NCBI GenBank assembly: GCA_023431185.1
Contig: JAEYXS010000080.1
Coordinates: 1 to 64,000, forward strand
Direction of reading: 5' to 3'
DNA: 64,000 bases
DNA from: Verrucomicrobiota bacterium
GTDB lineage: Bacteria > Verrucomicrobiota > Verrucomicrobiia > Limisphaerales > JAEYXS01
The translations under genes were made by a program, and so were the position numbers. The notes beneath the pieces were generated by a model. The model was not told the origin of the DNA. It worked only from the letters and a program-made list of their open reading frames with translations, and made no database searches. Below are positions 23,854 through 32,844 of the stretch, piece by piece (within the stretch, counting starts at the first letter, position 1; each line of letters begins with the position of its first letter).

Positions 23854-25311
23854 ATGCTCCGCACCTCGCGTCGCCGTTTCCTGAAAGGCTCACTTGCCGC
23901 TGCCGCCGTCACCGGTTGGTCGGCCCAATCCTGGTCCCAAGTGTCTGGGGTCAATAACGCCGTCCGGGTCGGCGTCATCGGCTTGAATGGCCGCGGCCGC
24001 GATCACCTCGCGCTGCTGCGCAATATGCCCGGCGTGCGCATTGTGGCCTTGTGCGATGCGGACCGTTACATCTTGCAGCGTGAGACCGCAGCCGCGATGA
24101 AGCTCGGCGAGTCCGTGAAGTCCTATCTGGATGTGCGCGAACTGCTGGCGAATTCGGAGATCGATGCCGTCACCGTCGCCACGCCGAATCACTGGCACGC
24201 GCTGATCACCATCTGGGCCTGTCAGGCAGGCAAGGACGTGTATGTGGAGAAGCCCGTCTCGCACAACGTGTGGGAAGGCCGCCAGATGGTGAATGCCGCG
24301 CGCAAGCACTCCCGCATCGTCCAGACCGGCACGCAAAGCCGTTCGAGCGAAGCCCTTGCGCAGGCGATCGCCTTTCTCCGCTCCGGCAAGCTTGGTCGCA
24401 TCGTCCTCGCACGCGGCCTCTGCTACAAACGTCGCCAGACTTTGGGGCGCGTGAACGGCTCGCAACCCGTCCCCTACTCGGTCGATTACGATCTCTGGTG
24501 CGGCCCCGCGCCGAAGTCCCCGCTCAAGCGTTATCGTCTGCACTATGACTGGCATTGGTTCTGGGAAACCGGCAGCGGCGATCTCGGGAATCAGGGCGTC
24601 CACCAGATGGATCTCGCGCGCTGGGCGCTGAGCTATGACACGTTGCCGCCACGCGTCGCCAGTCTGGGCGGCCGGTTTGGTTATGCGGATGACGGCCAGA
24701 CGCCGAACACGCAACTGGCCATGTATTACTACGAGCCTGCGCCCATCCTCTTCGAGGTGCGCGGCCTGCCGGAGAAGCGTGATGCAGCGGTGATGCCAAA
24801 GTATGCGGGTACGGACATCGGCGTCATCATCCATTGTGAAGGCGGCCTGTTGCGATTGCTCGCCAATGAAGCCTTCGCCTACGACAATCAGGGCTCTTTG
24901 CTCCGTCACTTCGCCGCCACGAACGATCCGGCACCAAGTCACTTCGCCAATTTCATCCAGTGCGTGCGCGACCGCAAAGCGGATACCTTGAAGGCTGACA
25001 TCCTGAAAGGGCACCTTTCCAGCGCGCTTTGTCATCTGGGCAACATCTCCTACCGCCTCGGTCACTCCGAGGTGCGTGGTGAGATCCAGGAGAAGCTTTC
25101 TGACGAACCAGAGACCCGCGAGGCCTTCGCGCGGATGGTGGAACATCGCGCTGCCAATGAGGTGAACCCCGCGCGCCAGCCCGCCGTGGTCGGGCCGTGG
25201 TTGAAGTTCGATGCCGGGCGCGAACAATTCTTGGAGCACAGCCGCGCGAACAACCTGCTCACCCGCGATTATCGCCATCCATTTGTGGTGCCGGCGGTGA
25301 ACGGGCTTTGA
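23854..25311 (+). CDS. Tat-exported Gfo/Idh/MocA family oxidoreductase
   Basis: 485 residues. The twin-arginine leader SRRRFLKGSLAAAAVTGW is followed by a Rossmann fold (VGVIGLNGRGRDHLALL), the strand VRIVALCDAD, VTVATPNHWHALITIWAC, and the family catalytic motif VYVEKPVSHN (Lys of EKP). The C-terminal sheet domain has WFWETGSGDLGNQGVHQMDL. It oxidises or isomerises a sugar or inositol-like substrate with NAD(P); substrate unknown. Export as a folded, cofactor-loaded enzyme fits the Tat signal. It is co-transcribed with the cytochrome-domain protein four bases upstream. Confidence 0.9.
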   Translation: MLRTSRRRFLKGSLAAAAVTGWSAQSWSQVSGVNNAVRVGVIGLNGRGRDHLALLRNMPGVRIVALCDADRYILQRETAAAMKLGESVKSYLDVRELLANSEIDAVTVATPNHWHALITIWACQAGKDVYVEKPVSHNVWEGRQMVNAARKHSRIVQTGTQSRSSEALAQAIAFLRSGKLGRIVLARGLCYKRRQTLGRVNGSQPVPYSVDYDLWCGPAPKSPLKRYRLHYDWHWFWETGSGDLGNQGVHQMDLARWALSYDTLPPRVASLGGRFGYADDGQTPNTQLAMYYYEPAPILFEVRGLPEKRDAAVMPKYAGTDIGVIIHCEGGLLRLLANEAFAYDNQGSLLRHFAATNDPAPSHFANFIQCVRDRKADTLKADILKGHLSSALCHLGNISYRLGHSEVRGEIQEKLSDEPETREAFARMVEHRAANEVNPARQPAVVGPWLKFDAGREQFLEHSRANNLLTRDYRHPFVVPAVNGL

Positions 25312-25346
25312 CGCCCGCGCTGTTTTGAGGAAAGGTTGCTCCCGCA

Positions 25347-26264
25347 ATGCGTTTGATTGGATCCATCGAGGGCGAGCAAAAGGCCGCCCTCTTCAGCGAC
25401 TACCTGTTCGTGCGTGGTATAGAAAACCAGGTGGAACAGGAAGGCGCGCGCTTTGAGGTCTGGGTGCTGGCGGACGAGCAGATGGAGGAGGCGGCCACGT
25501 TGCTCCACCAGTTCATCTCCAATCCCGCCGCGCCGGAATACGCCAAGGTATCCAAGCTCGCGCGGGAGAAGGAAGCCCAGTTGGAGGCGGAAGCCGCCGC
25601 CGCGGCGGAGCGTTCCTTCACCAGCCGGGAAGTGCTCCAGCGGGACCGTCACACCCAGCCGTATTTCACGTTCCTCCTGCTCATCGCCAGTGTCCTCGTG
25701 GCCGTGCTGACCGGTCTGGGCGGGGAAACGGAGCGTATCCAGCCCTGGGTCATCACCCAGTTTGAAGTGGTGGGCAACCTGATCCAGTGGCAGCCCGGGT
25801 TGCCGGAGGTCAGCCAGGGTGAAGTCTGGCGGCTCATCACCCCGATCTTCCTCCACTTCGGCGTCATGCACCTCGTTTTCAACATGCTCAACCTGATGAC
25901 GCTGGGCGGCATGATCGAGCGCGCCATGGGCTTCCGCTTCGTGCTCCTCTTCGTCTTGGTTACGGCCGTCCTCTCGAATCTGGCCGAGTATGGCATCAAT
26001 CTGCCCCCGTTCAGCCGCCCGGCACCTAACTTCGGCGGCATGTCCGGCGTGGTGTTTGCCCTGTTCGGTTTCGCGTGGATGAAATCCAAGTTCGATTTCG
26101 CCTCCGGCATTTTCGTCCATCCGAACACCGTTGCCATGATCATGGTCTGGTACTTCATCTGTTTTACCGGCATCCTCCCCATCGCGAACATGGCCCACAC
26201 GGTCGGCCTCCTGATTGGTCTGCTCTGGGGCTGGCTCTCGGCACGCCGTAGTCTGCGCCGCTAG
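25347..26264 (+). CDS. Rhomboid family intramembrane serine protease
   Basis: 305 residues. A soluble N-terminal domain of about 100 residues (LIGSIEGEQKAALFSDYLF, ending in an Ala/Glu-rich helix) is followed by six membrane helices. The catalytic dyad is present: Ser233 in FGGMSGVVFALFG and His284 in NMAHTVGLLIG, with the supporting HxxxN motif (HLVFN, 175-179). It cleaves membrane protein substrates within the bilayer. The N-terminal domain resembles the cytoplasmic domain of GlpG-type proteins. Confidence 0.92.
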   Translation: MRLIGSIEGEQKAALFSDYLFVRGIENQVEQEGARFEVWVLADEQMEEAATLLHQFISNPAAPEYAKVSKLAREKEAQLEAEAAAAAERSFTSREVLQRDRHTQPYFTFLLLIASVLVAVLTGLGGETERIQPWVITQFEVVGNLIQWQPGLPEVSQGEVWRLITPIFLHFGVMHLVFNMLNLMTLGGMIERAMGFRFVLLFVLVTAVLSNLAEYGINLPPFSRPAPNFGGMSGVVFALFGFAWMKSKFDFASGIFVHPNTVAMIMVWYFICFTGILPIANMAHTVGLLIGLLWGWLSARRSLRR

Positions 26265-26285
26265 CGGATTCCTAAAAGACTCCGC

Positions 26286-27002
26286 TCAAAACTTCTCAAG
26301 CCACTGCGGGTTGTCGTACTTTTCCGCGAGCAAGGCTTCCATGTCCGCATCCAGATTTTCCGTGAACTTCCCGGTCGCCTGCCAGGCCTGTCGCAAGGCG
26401 CTTTTCAGTGCCAGCGGTGTCACCGGGATGTTGCCCACGAACTCGCCATGCGGTCGTTGTTGGCGGTAATCCGGCTGTAACAAGGGCATCTGCAGGGTCT
26501 TTTCGACCAGTGAAAGGTCGAATTTCAGGAGAAAAGTCCCGTGGAAAAGGAGGGCATTCCGGGTCCGCCGCTGGGAATTGCCCGAGAATTTCTTGCCGTT
26601 CCACACCAAGTCCGTATGTCCGGCGATGGAAATACCGCCCTTGAGCAGCAGTTCCACCGCCTGACGGTTCTGTTCCATGATGTAGGAATTGGCCCCGGCG
26701 ATGGTCTTCAATTCCGCCGTCAGTTCGAGCGGCAAAACCAACGCATAGCTCACGCAGCCAGGACCTTGCAACACCGTGCCACCCCCGCTGCACCGCCTCA
26801 AAACAGGCACCTCAAGCTTGGCGCAAGCCTCCCGGTTCACCTCTTTGCCCAGCCGGTTGGCATACCCCAGCACCACAAAGGGTGTCGGCGACTCCCAAAA
26901 GCGCAGTACCGGCCGCTGGTGGGTATCGCACCAGTTGAGCAAAGCCTCATCACACGCTAGATTGTGTGCCGGCTCGACGAAGCTGAGGTCTAATACCTGC
27001 AT
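26286..27002 (-). CDS. Lipoate-protein ligase / octanoyltransferase-like protein
   Basis: 238 residues of the biotin/lipoate A/B ligase fold: VLRFWESPTPFVVLGYANRL, the substrate motif VLRRCSGGGTVLQGPG, the conserved Lys in DLVWNGKKFSGNSQRR, and LLFHGTFLL. It attaches lipoyl or octanoyl groups to lipoyl domains. The gene is divergent from, and 161 bases away from, the pyruvate dehydrogenase operon whose E2 needs this modification. It could be LplA-like or an LipM-type octanoyltransferase; I cannot separate these by eye. Confidence 0.85.
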   Translation of the reverse strand: MQVLDLSFVEPAHNLACDEALLNWCDTHQRPVLRFWESPTPFVVLGYANRLGKEVNREACAKLEVPVLRRCSGGGTVLQGPGCVSYALVLPLELTAELKTIAGANSYIMEQNRQAVELLLKGGISIAGHTDLVWNGKKFSGNSQRRTRNALLFHGTFLLKFDLSLVEKTLQMPLLQPDYRQQRPHGEFVGNIPVTPLALKSALRQAWQATGKFTENLDADMEALLAEKYDNPQWLEKF

Positions 27003-27163
27003 CAGTTTGATTTAGGCCAAAAATAAGCCATTCTTGCGGCTGCGGGCTCAGAAAACAGCCACCGATTTAGTTTGGCTGATTCGCCGCCCTGCCGTTACAT
27101 GTTGCGGCTTCGGTGGACAGCCGCCGGGCCTATGTTGGTCAACCTTGGACGACGGGACAAGCA

Positions 27164-29875
27164 GTGAGCACAAAGATTTTGGAATCCGCCTCGAATGCAG
27201 GCGCAGCAGGTAAATCCGGCAACACCGCCATCGCACAAAAATGGCTGGTGGCGCTGGAGCATTTTGTGGAGGCCACCCTGGCCCAGCAAAATCCGGAACA
27301 GGCGCATCAGTTCCTGGACCGCCTGCTCGAGCGTCTCGAAGAAGCGGGTGTGAAAGCTCCGCGTCCGGTCAGCACTCCTTACGTCAACAGCATCCCGGTG
27401 GAAGAGCAGCCCCAATACCCCGGTGACTGGCAGATGGAAGTGCGCATCAAGAGTATCCTGCGCTGGAACGCGATGGCGATGGTCGTCAACGCGAACCGCA
27501 AACACAACGGCCTGGGCGGTCACATCTCCACGTATGCTTCTTCGGCCACGTTGTACGAGGTCGCTTACAATCATTTCTTCCACGGCGGCGATGGCGAGCG
27601 TCCCGCAGACATCATCTATTTCCAAGGTCACGCGACGCCCGGTAATTACGCGCGCGCTTTCCTGGAAGGCCGTTTGACTGAGCAGCACTTGCACAACTTC
27701 CGCCAAGAATTGGCCGAAGGCGGTGGTCTCTCCTCCTATCCGCATCCTTATTTGATGCCGGATTTCTGGCAGTTCCCGACGGTGTCGATGGGTCTCGGCC
27801 CGATCATGTCCATCTATCAGGCGCGCTTTAATCGCTACCTGAAAGCGCGCGGTTTCGTGAACTGGAAGACGGAGCCGAAGGTCTGGGCGTTCGTCGGTGA
27901 CGGTGAATCCGATGAGCCGGAAACGCTCGGTGCGCTCACACTCGCTTCCCGCGAGAACTTGGACAACCTCGTCTGGGTAGTGAACTGCAACTTGCAGCGC
28001 TTGGACGGTCCCGTGCGCGGTAATGGCAAGATCATCCAGGAACTCGAAGCCGCTTTCCGTGGTGCCGGCTGGAATGTCATCAAGGTCATCTGGGGCACGG
28101 ACTGGGATGATCTGCTTGCGAAGGACAGCAAGGGCCTGCTCCGCAAGCGCATGGAAGAAGTCGTCGATGGCGAGTATCAGAAATACGTCGTCGAACCCGG
28201 CTCCTACATCCGCAAAAATTTCTTCGGCAAAGACCCGGAACTGCTCGCGATGGTGCATCACCTCACGGACGAGCAGCTCACCAAGCTCATGCGCGGCGGT
28301 CACGATATGCGCAAGGTGTTCGCTGCCTTCAAGGCCGCCACCGAGCACAAGGGCCGGCCGACGGTCGTGCTGGCGAAGACGGTGAAAGGTTACGGCCTCG
28401 GTGAAGCTGGTGAAGGCCGCAACGTCTCGCACGGCCAGAAGAAGCTGAACGAGAAAGAGCTGCGCGAATTCCGCAAGCGTTTCAACATCCCGATCAGCGA
28501 TGAAGAGATCGCGGAGACACCGTTCTACAAGCCCGCGCCGGACAGCCCGGAGATCAAGTATCTCCAGAAGCGCCGCAAGGAACTCGGCGGTTACATTCCC
28601 AAGCGCACGGTCAAGGTCGCGCCCTTGAACGTGCCTGATCGCGAAAACTTCAAGGATTTCTACAAAGGCTCCGGAGATAGTCAGGTCTCCACGACGATGG
28701 CGTTCGTGCGTTTGTTGACGCACTTGCTGCGCAACAAGGAAATCGGTCGCTACGTGGTGCCGATCATCCCGGATGAAGCGCGCACGTTCGGTATGGATGC
28801 CTTGTTCCGCGAGGTCGGCATCTACTCGCCGAAGGGCCAGCTCTACGAGCCAGTGGATAGCAAATCGCTCCTCTACTACAAGGAAGCGAAAGACGGCCAG
28901 ATCCTCGAAGAGGGTATCACCGAGGCCGGTGCCATCTCGTCATTCATTTCTGCCGGCACGGCTTACGCCACGCATGGCGTGAACACGATGCCGTTCTTCA
29001 CGTATTACTCGATGTTCGGCTTCCAGCGCATCGGCGACCAGATCTGGCTCGCCGGTGACATCAAAGCGAAGGGCTTCCTGCTCGGCGCTACTGCTGGCCG
29101 CACGACGTTGAACGGCGAAGGTCTGCAACACGAGGACGGGCACAGCCTCTTGCTCGCGAGCACGATCCCGACCCTGATGACGTATGATCCGGCGTTCGCT
29201 TACGAGCTCGCGATCATCGTGCAGGACGGCATGCGCCGCATGTATCAGGAAGGCGAAGAGATCTTCTACTACCTGACGCTGTATAATGAGAACATCCCGA
29301 TGCCGCCGATGCCGGAAGGTGTCGAGGAAGGCATCCTCAAAGGTCTCTACAAGTTCAACACGGGCGCAACCGGTCTGAAGCACAAGGCGCAGATCCTCGG
29401 CAGCGGCACCATCATGCAGTCCGCGTTGAAGGCCCAGAAGATCCTCGCTGAGAAATACAATGTCTCGGCGGATGTCTGGAGCGCGACGAATTACAAACTG
29501 CTGCGGAATGAAGCCCTGCGTTGCGAACGCTGGAACATGCTGCATCCCACGGAAACGCCGAAGAAGCCTTGGTTCCAGGCGGATCTCGAAAAGGAAAAAG
29601 GACCGTTCATCGCGGTGTCCGATTCCATGAAGATCGTGCCGGACCAGATCGCTCCTTGGGTGCCGGGCGGCCTGACCACCTTGGGCACGGACGGCTTCGG
29701 TCGCAGCGATACGCGCGAGCGTCTGCGCCGCTTCTTCGAAGTGGACGCAGAATGCACCGTCATCGGCGTGCTGTACGCCTTGGCGAAACGCGGCGATATC
29801 GAGCGCAAAGTAGTAGCGCAAGCCATCAAAGATATGGGCGTGGACCCTGAGAAGGTCTTCCCGTACCTGCTGTGA
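27164..29875 (+). CDS. aceE: Pyruvate dehydrogenase E1 component, homodimeric type
   Basis: About 903 residues, the normal length of the single-chain E1 that decarboxylates pyruvate with thiamine diphosphate and passes the acetyl unit to E2. Diagnostic stretches: RWNAMAMVVNANRK, LGGHISTYASSATLYEVA, YFQGHATPGNYARAFLEGRL, the thiamine-binding FVGDGESDEPETLGAL with NCNLQRLDGPVRGN, and GITEAGAISSFISAGTAY. The start is GTG 27164; a GTG at 27113 is less likely. It leads the aceE-aceF-lpdA operon. Confidence 0.95.
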   Translation: MSTKILESASNAGAAGKSGNTAIAQKWLVALEHFVEATLAQQNPEQAHQFLDRLLERLEEAGVKAPRPVSTPYVNSIPVEEQPQYPGDWQMEVRIKSILRWNAMAMVVNANRKHNGLGGHISTYASSATLYEVAYNHFFHGGDGERPADIIYFQGHATPGNYARAFLEGRLTEQHLHNFRQELAEGGGLSSYPHPYLMPDFWQFPTVSMGLGPIMSIYQARFNRYLKARGFVNWKTEPKVWAFVGDGESDEPETLGALTLASRENLDNLVWVVNCNLQRLDGPVRGNGKIIQELEAAFRGAGWNVIKVIWGTDWDDLLAKDSKGLLRKRMEEVVDGEYQKYVVEPGSYIRKNFFGKDPELLAMVHHLTDEQLTKLMRGGHDMRKVFAAFKAATEHKGRPTVVLAKTVKGYGLGEAGEGRNVSHGQKKLNEKELREFRKRFNIPISDEEIAETPFYKPAPDSPEIKYLQKRRKELGGYIPKRTVKVAPLNVPDRENFKDFYKGSGDSQVSTTMAFVRLLTHLLRNKEIGRYVVPIIPDEARTFGMDALFREVGIYSPKGQLYEPVDSKSLLYYKEAKDGQILEEGITEAGAISSFISAGTAYATHGVNTMPFFTYYSMFGFQRIGDQIWLAGDIKAKGFLLGATAGRTTLNGEGLQHEDGHSLLLASTIPTLMTYDPAFAYELAIIVQDGMRRMYQEGEEIFYYLTLYNENIPMPPMPEGVEEGILKGLYKFNTGATGLKHKAQILGSGTIMQSALKAQKILAEKYNVSADVWSATNYKLLRNEALRCERWNMLHPTETPKKPWFQADLEKEKGPFIAVSDSMKIVPDQIAPWVPGGLTTLGTDGFGRSDTRERLRRFFEVDAECTVIGVLYALAKRGDIERKVVAQAIKDMGVDPEKVFPYLL

Positions 29876-29913
29876 GTTGATTTGGTGCGGCCTTAAGCCG
29901 CGCACGCTGGCAG

Positions 29914-29939
29914 CCGTGGGTTTTTGTGACCCACGGTTT
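29914..29939 (+). terminator. Weak hairpin between aceE and aceF
   Basis: CCGTGGGT (29914-29921) pairs with ACCCACGG (29929-29936), followed by TTT only. It may be a partial terminator or an mRNA-processing element that sets the E1 to E2 ratio; the short T tract makes full termination unlikely. Confidence 0.35.
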
Positions 29940-29989
29940 CCGCATTAAAAGATTTCGCGTCTTATAGAGACGCGGTGACATTAAAATTT

Positions 29990-31306
29990 ATGGACGTCAA
30001 ATTACCGAAACTCGGTGAAGGTGCAGATTCCGGCGTGGTAGTCGGGATTCTGGTCAAGGAAGGTGACAAAGTCACCAAGGGCCAGACCATTATTGAATTG
30101 GAAAACGAGAAGGCCGTCGCGCCCATCCCTGCTACGGCGGATGGCGTGATCAGCAAGATCCACGTGAAGGAAGGTGCGAAGATCTCCGTGGGCGCGTTGA
30201 TCGTCTCGATCGAAGGCGCCGGTGGCGCTGCTGCCGCTCCGGCGGAAGCACCCGCTGCCAAGGCCGCCGCTCCGAAGGCCAAGAAGAAGGCCGCCCCGGT
30301 GGTCGTCGAGGAAGAGGAAGAAGCCGATGACGATTCCGGCGAGGAAGTTGACGACGAAGATCTGGACGGCATCGAAGTCGCCGCGCCGCCTTCCGTCCGC
30401 AAGGTCGCCCGCGAGATCGGTCTGGACCTGCGCCGCGTGAAGGGCAGCGAAGAAGGTGGCCGCATCGTGATGGATGACGTCCGAGCTTACATCCAGAAGC
30501 TCATCAAGCTCGCGGCGAAGGGCAAGGCCGCTCCGGCTGCCGCCGCCAGCGCGCCTGCTGCTCCTGCGAAGCCGGTGGCTGAGTCCATCGACTTCTCGCA
30601 ATGGGGCGAGGTGACGAAGAAGCCGATGACCGGCCTCCGCAAGGTCATCGCCCGCCGCATGGTGGAAAGCGTCACCACGATCCCGCAAGTCACGCAGTTC
30701 GACGACTTCGACATTACCGCGCTGAACGATCTGCGCAAGAAGTTCTCCGCCGATTACGAGAAGGCCGGTGCGCGTCTCACGCTCACGCCGTTCGCCATTA
30801 AGGCGCTCGTCGCCGCGCTGAAGAAGCACCCGATCATGAACTCCAGCATGGATGAAGTGACGGAAGAGATCGTCTTCAAGAATTACTACCACATCGGCAT
30901 CGCTGTGGATACGGAAGCCGGCCTGATGGTCCCCGTCATCAAAGACGCAGACAAGAAGAGCCTCCTGGAGATCTCCAAGGAACTCGAAGAGATCGCTAAG
31001 AAAGCGCGCGATCGCAAGTTGACGCCCGATGACATGAAGGGCGGCACGTTCACCATCTCGAACCAAGGCGGTATCGGTGGTGCTCACTTCACGCCGATCG
31101 TGAACAAGCCGGAAGTCGGCATCTTCGGCATGGGCCGTGGTGCGCTGAAGCCGGTGGTCGTCGGCAAAGAAGTCCAAGTGCGCCTCATCATGCCGATCGC
31201 GATCTCCTACGACCATCGCCTCATTGATGGTGGTACGGCAGCTCGCTTCACCGTTGATTTGTCCGCAGCTTATGCCGCGATCACGGAAGCGGATGTAAAA
31301 CTCTAA
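29990..31306 (+). CDS. aceF: Pyruvate dehydrogenase E2, dihydrolipoyl acetyltransferase
   Basis: 438 residues from ATG 29990. One N-terminal lipoyl domain (lipoyl Lys41 in ELENEKAVAP) is followed by an Ala/Lys then Glu/Asp-rich linker. Next are a peripheral subunit-binding domain (SVRKVAREIGLDLRRVKGSE), a second Ala/Pro linker, and the catalytic domain with VTQFDDFDITALNDLRKKF and active site SYDHRLIDGG (His409, Asp413). It transfers acetyl groups to CoA and forms the core of the complex. A single lipoyl domain is fewer than in E. coli. A GTG five codons upstream is an alternative start. Confidence 0.95.
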   Translation: MDVKLPKLGEGADSGVVVGILVKEGDKVTKGQTIIELENEKAVAPIPATADGVISKIHVKEGAKISVGALIVSIEGAGGAAAAPAEAPAAKAAAPKAKKKAAPVVVEEEEEADDDSGEEVDDEDLDGIEVAAPPSVRKVAREIGLDLRRVKGSEEGGRIVMDDVRAYIQKLIKLAAKGKAAPAAAASAPAAPAKPVAESIDFSQWGEVTKKPMTGLRKVIARRMVESVTTIPQVTQFDDFDITALNDLRKKFSADYEKAGARLTLTPFAIKALVAALKKHPIMNSSMDEVTEEIVFKNYYHIGIAVDTEAGLMVPVIKDADKKSLLEISKELEEIAKKARDRKLTPDDMKGGTFTISNQGGIGGAHFTPIVNKPEVGIFGMGRGALKPVVVGKEVQVRLIMPIAISYDHRLIDGGTAARFTVDLSAAYAAITEADVKL

Positions 31307-31336
31307 CCAGCACCTAACGATTAAGACTTAAGACAT

Positions 31337-32761
31337 ATGGAAACGATCAAGACCGATATCGTAGTAGTAGGCGCTGGCCCCGGTGGATATGCCGCCGCGT
31401 TCTACGCTGCGGACCAGGGCAAGAAAGTCATCCTCATCGAGAAAGATCCGAAGCTCGGTGGCGTCTGCTTGAACCGCGGTTGCATCCCGTCCAAGGCGTT
31501 GCTCAACGCGACGAAGGCGATCAAGGAAGCCCGTGAATCCGCGCATCGCGGCATCACGTTCGCCGAGCCGACCATCGACCTGAACAAGCTGCGCGAGTGG
31601 AAGAACTCCGTGATCAGCAAGCTCAGCGGCGGTGTCGCTTCCCTCGCGAAGATGCGCGGTGTGGAAGTCATCCATGCCCGTGGTTATTTCGAAGGCTCTC
31701 AATCGCTCCGCATCGAGACTGCGGAAGGCCAGAAATTCATCAGCTACGACAAGGCGATCATCGCCGTGGGCTCCAAGGCCGCGTTGCCGAAAGCGTTCGA
31801 CCTCGGCAACCCGCGCGTGATGACCTCCCGTGGCGCGTTGGAAGTGGAAGACATTCCGGAAAACCTGCTCGTCGTCGGTGGCGGTTACATCGGCATGGAG
31901 CTGGGCACCGTGTATGCCAGTCTCGGCAGCAAGGTCGTCGTCATCGAAGCGATGGACTCTCTCCTCGCCGGTGCAGATGCTGATCTCGCCCGTCCGGTGG
32001 TCGCTTACGCGAAGAAGGCGTTCAAGGAAGTGCGTTTGAAGGCCAAGGTTCTCTCCATGGCCACCGTCGGCAAGCAGATCAAAGTGGTGAGCGAAGTGAA
32101 CGGCCAGAAGCTCGAAGAGCTGTATGACCGTGTGCTCGTCGCCGTGGGGCGCGGACCGAACTCCGAAGATCTCGGCCTGGAAAACACCAAGGTCACGCGC
32201 GATGAAAAAGGTTTCATCAAGATCAACGCGCAACAGCAGACCGAAGACCCGAACATCTACGCCATCGGCGACGTCGCGGGCGGCATCATGCTCGCGCACA
32301 AGGCTTCGAAGGAAGCACGCATCGCAGTGGACGTCATCACGGGCCATAGCAGCGCGTTCGAGAAGATCGTCATCCCGGCCGTGGTGTTCACCGATCCGGA
32401 AGTGGCTTGGGCCGGCTTGACGGAAGCGGAAGCGAAGAAGCAGGGCCGCGAAGTGAAGATCGCCAAGTTCCCTTGGGGCGCTTCCGGTCGCGCACTGAGC
32501 TTCGATCGCCCGGATGGTTTGACCAAGCTGATCATCGATCCTGAGACCGAGCGTATTCTCGGTGTGGGCATAGTGGGGCACGGCGCTGGTGAACTCATCG
32601 CCGAAGGCACGCTGGCCATCGAGATGGGTGCCACGGTGACGGATCTCGCCGAGACGGTTCACCCGCATCCGACACTCTCTGAGACGTTGATGGAAAGCGC
32701 CGAAGTCTTCTTCGGTCACGCCACGCACACGTTCGTGAAGAAAGCCGCAACGACGGAGTAA
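31337..32761 (+). CDS. lpdA: Dihydrolipoamide dehydrogenase (E3)
   Basis: 474 residues. FAD-binding start IVVVGAGPGGYAAAFYAADQ, redox disulfide in GGVCLNRGCIPSK (Cys44, Cys49), NAD-binding VVGGGYIGMELGTVYASLGS, second FAD motif IYAIGDVAGGIMLAHKA, and the catalytic His-Glu in VHPHPTLSETL. It reoxidises dihydrolipoamide on E2 with NAD. It follows aceF by 30 bases and ends the complex operon; a hairpin follows at 32791-32830. Confidence 0.96.
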   Translation: METIKTDIVVVGAGPGGYAAAFYAADQGKKVILIEKDPKLGGVCLNRGCIPSKALLNATKAIKEARESAHRGITFAEPTIDLNKLREWKNSVISKLSGGVASLAKMRGVEVIHARGYFEGSQSLRIETAEGQKFISYDKAIIAVGSKAALPKAFDLGNPRVMTSRGALEVEDIPENLLVVGGGYIGMELGTVYASLGSKVVVIEAMDSLLAGADADLARPVVAYAKKAFKEVRLKAKVLSMATVGKQIKVVSEVNGQKLEELYDRVLVAVGRGPNSEDLGLENTKVTRDEKGFIKINAQQQTEDPNIYAIGDVAGGIMLAHKASKEARIAVDVITGHSSAFEKIVIPAVVFTDPEVAWAGLTEAEAKKQGREVKIAKFPWGASGRALSFDRPDGLTKLIIDPETERILGVGIVGHGAGELIAEGTLAIEMGATVTDLAETVHPHPTLSETLMESAEVFFGHATHTFVKKAATTE

Positions 32762-32790
32762 TTTCACGACAAAAAGTTTAACAGCTTGCA

Positions 32791-32836
32791 GCGGCTCTGG
32801 AGATGGCATTGTCTGCTGTCACAGAGCCGCTCTTCT
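32791..32836 (+). terminator. Probable terminator after lpdA
   Basis: GCGGCTCTG (32791-32799) pairs with CAGAGCCGC (32822-32830) across 22 bases, followed by TCTTCTT. The loop is long and the T tract broken, so termination may be partial before the ygfZ-like gene. Confidence 0.45.
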
Positions 32837-32844
32837 TGTAAGAT

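Noticed and set aside
23890..25347. 485-residue open frame opposite the Gfo/Idh/MocA gene
   Set aside because: Length equals its sense partner and the translation is His/Arg-rich without a recognisable fold.
27095..28723. 542-residue open frame on the minus strand opposite aceE
   Set aside because: Antisense shadow of a GC-rich gene with strong third-position bias; no domain visible.
31328..32809. 493-residue open frame opposite lpdA
   Set aside because: Same explanation; lpdA on the plus strand carries all expected motifs.
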